Positions 63,675 through 64,000 of a DNA stretch of 64,000 bases are shown here, in pieces. How positions within the stretch are numbered: position 1 is the first letter of the stretch; every line of letters begins with the position of its first letter. Both the position numbers and the translations under genes were made by a program. The notes beneath the pieces are model-generated. The model was not told the DNA's origin. It saw only the letters and a program-made list of their open reading frames with translations, and ran no database searches. The stretch is taken from the NCBI RefSeq assembly GCF_000169175.1, contig NZ_AAWS01000005.1, positions 62,001-126,000 of the forward strand, written 5' to 3'. This stretch comes from Microscilla marina ATCC 23134 (GTDB lineage: Bacteria; Bacteroidota; Bacteroidia; Cytophagales; Microscillaceae).

Positions 63675-64000
63675 ATGCAAGCAAAACAATCGCTACTGCT
63701 CACTCCTTTTGTAAGCACTACTGTGGTGCAAAAAGAGTATTACTTTCCCGAAAGAGGGGCTATGTGGCAAACCCAGTCACCCGCCCAGTTTGGCATCGAC
63801 TCCCGTAAGTTACAAAGTGCCATTCGCTTTGCTTTGGCAAATGAATACAAAGGCGATCGGGATTTAAAAACCAACTTGGCCAAGTGGTTTAGTCGTGAAC
63901 CTTTTCATCAAATGATAGGCCCCACCAAAAAAAGAGGAAACCCCTCTGGAATGATTCTCAAAAATGGATACATCATTGCCCAGTGGGGCAACAACCAACG
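63675..64000 (+). CDS. N-terminal part of a serine hydrolase (beta-lactamase-like), cut by window end
   Basis: An open frame from ATG 63675 (MQAKQSLLLTPFVSTTVVQKEYYF) that runs off the window without a stop. The segment PERGAMWQTQSPAQFGIDSRKL, LANEYKGDRDLKTNLAKWF and SGMILKNGYIIAQWGN is the usual N-terminus of class C-like serine hydrolases/esterases. The catalytic motifs would lie beyond the window. Confidence 0.65.
   Translation, partial: MQAKQSLLLTPFVSTTVVQKEYYFPERGAMWQTQSPAQFGIDSRKLQSAIRFALANEYKGDRDLKTNLAKWFSREPFHQMIGPTKKRGNPSGMILKNGYIIAQWGNNQ

Overview
The window looks like the chromosome of a marine, gliding-type Bacteroidota of the order Cytophagales; a Microscilla-like organism is my guess from gene content and not a database result. 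Reasons: secreted proteins end in type IX secretion (T9SS) sorting domains, promoters fit the Bacteroidota pattern TTTG-N19/20-TAnnTTTG, ribosome-binding sites are not obvious, and there is a TonB receptor next to a YfiR-like protein, SpoIIE-type phosphatases with membrane sensor domains, and an HMG-CoA reductase for the mevalonate pathway. Base composition is AT-rich. I found no tRNA, rRNA, CRISPR array or complete transposase gene.

Layout. 1-7.2 kb: a large T9SS-secreted BNR/IPT/MAM/PKD protein, an ECF sigma factor fused to a membrane segment, and a class D beta-lactamase homologue. 7.2-15.3 kb (minus strand): a tryptophan operon trpE-G-D-C-F-B without trpA, preceded by a classical attenuator (29-residue leader peptide with three consecutive Trp codons, mutually exclusive hairpins, terminator) and a consensus promoter. 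Its intergenic gaps are filled with a modular palindromic repeat family and one MITE-like element. 15.7-25.9 kb: a basic T9SS protein, gcvP, a molybdopterin oxidoreductase, and a TonB receptor/DUF4154 pair. 26-34 kb: an unknown exported protein, NUDIX hydrolase, SDR, DoxX-like protein, YicC, purQ with an apparent single-base frameshift, small unknown proteins, an alpha/beta hydrolase and an LRR protein.

34.9-43.4 kb: a histidine kinase/response regulator pair, two paralogous SpoIIE phosphatases, a TerB-like protein and HMG-CoA reductase. 44-49.4 kb: an SH3b lipoprotein, membrane AraC regulator, orphan sigma region-2 fragment, pentapeptide-repeat protein and serine hydrolase. 49.5-52.5 kb: a 982-residue protein that appears to join four RNA-processing domains (MJ1316/DUF504, EEP phosphatase, 2H phosphoesterase, eukaryote-type poly(A)-polymerase), a candidate single-chain RNA-repair machine. 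52.7-56.1 kb: two tandem copies of a two-gene module, a divergent sigma-like protein followed by an ~80-residue protein. 57-64 kb: MarR-GNAT and GNAT acetyltransferases, a GT61 glycosyltransferase, a voltage-gated potassium-channel-like protein with a large unknown C-terminal domain, an SDR and the start of another serine hydrolase cut by the window edge.

The best candidates for new biology are the four-domain RNA-repair fusion, the trp attenuator with its repeat-laden operon, the duplicated sigma-like/small-protein modules, and the several families of palindromic non-autonomous elements (one pair of copies differs by a single base over 161 bp).
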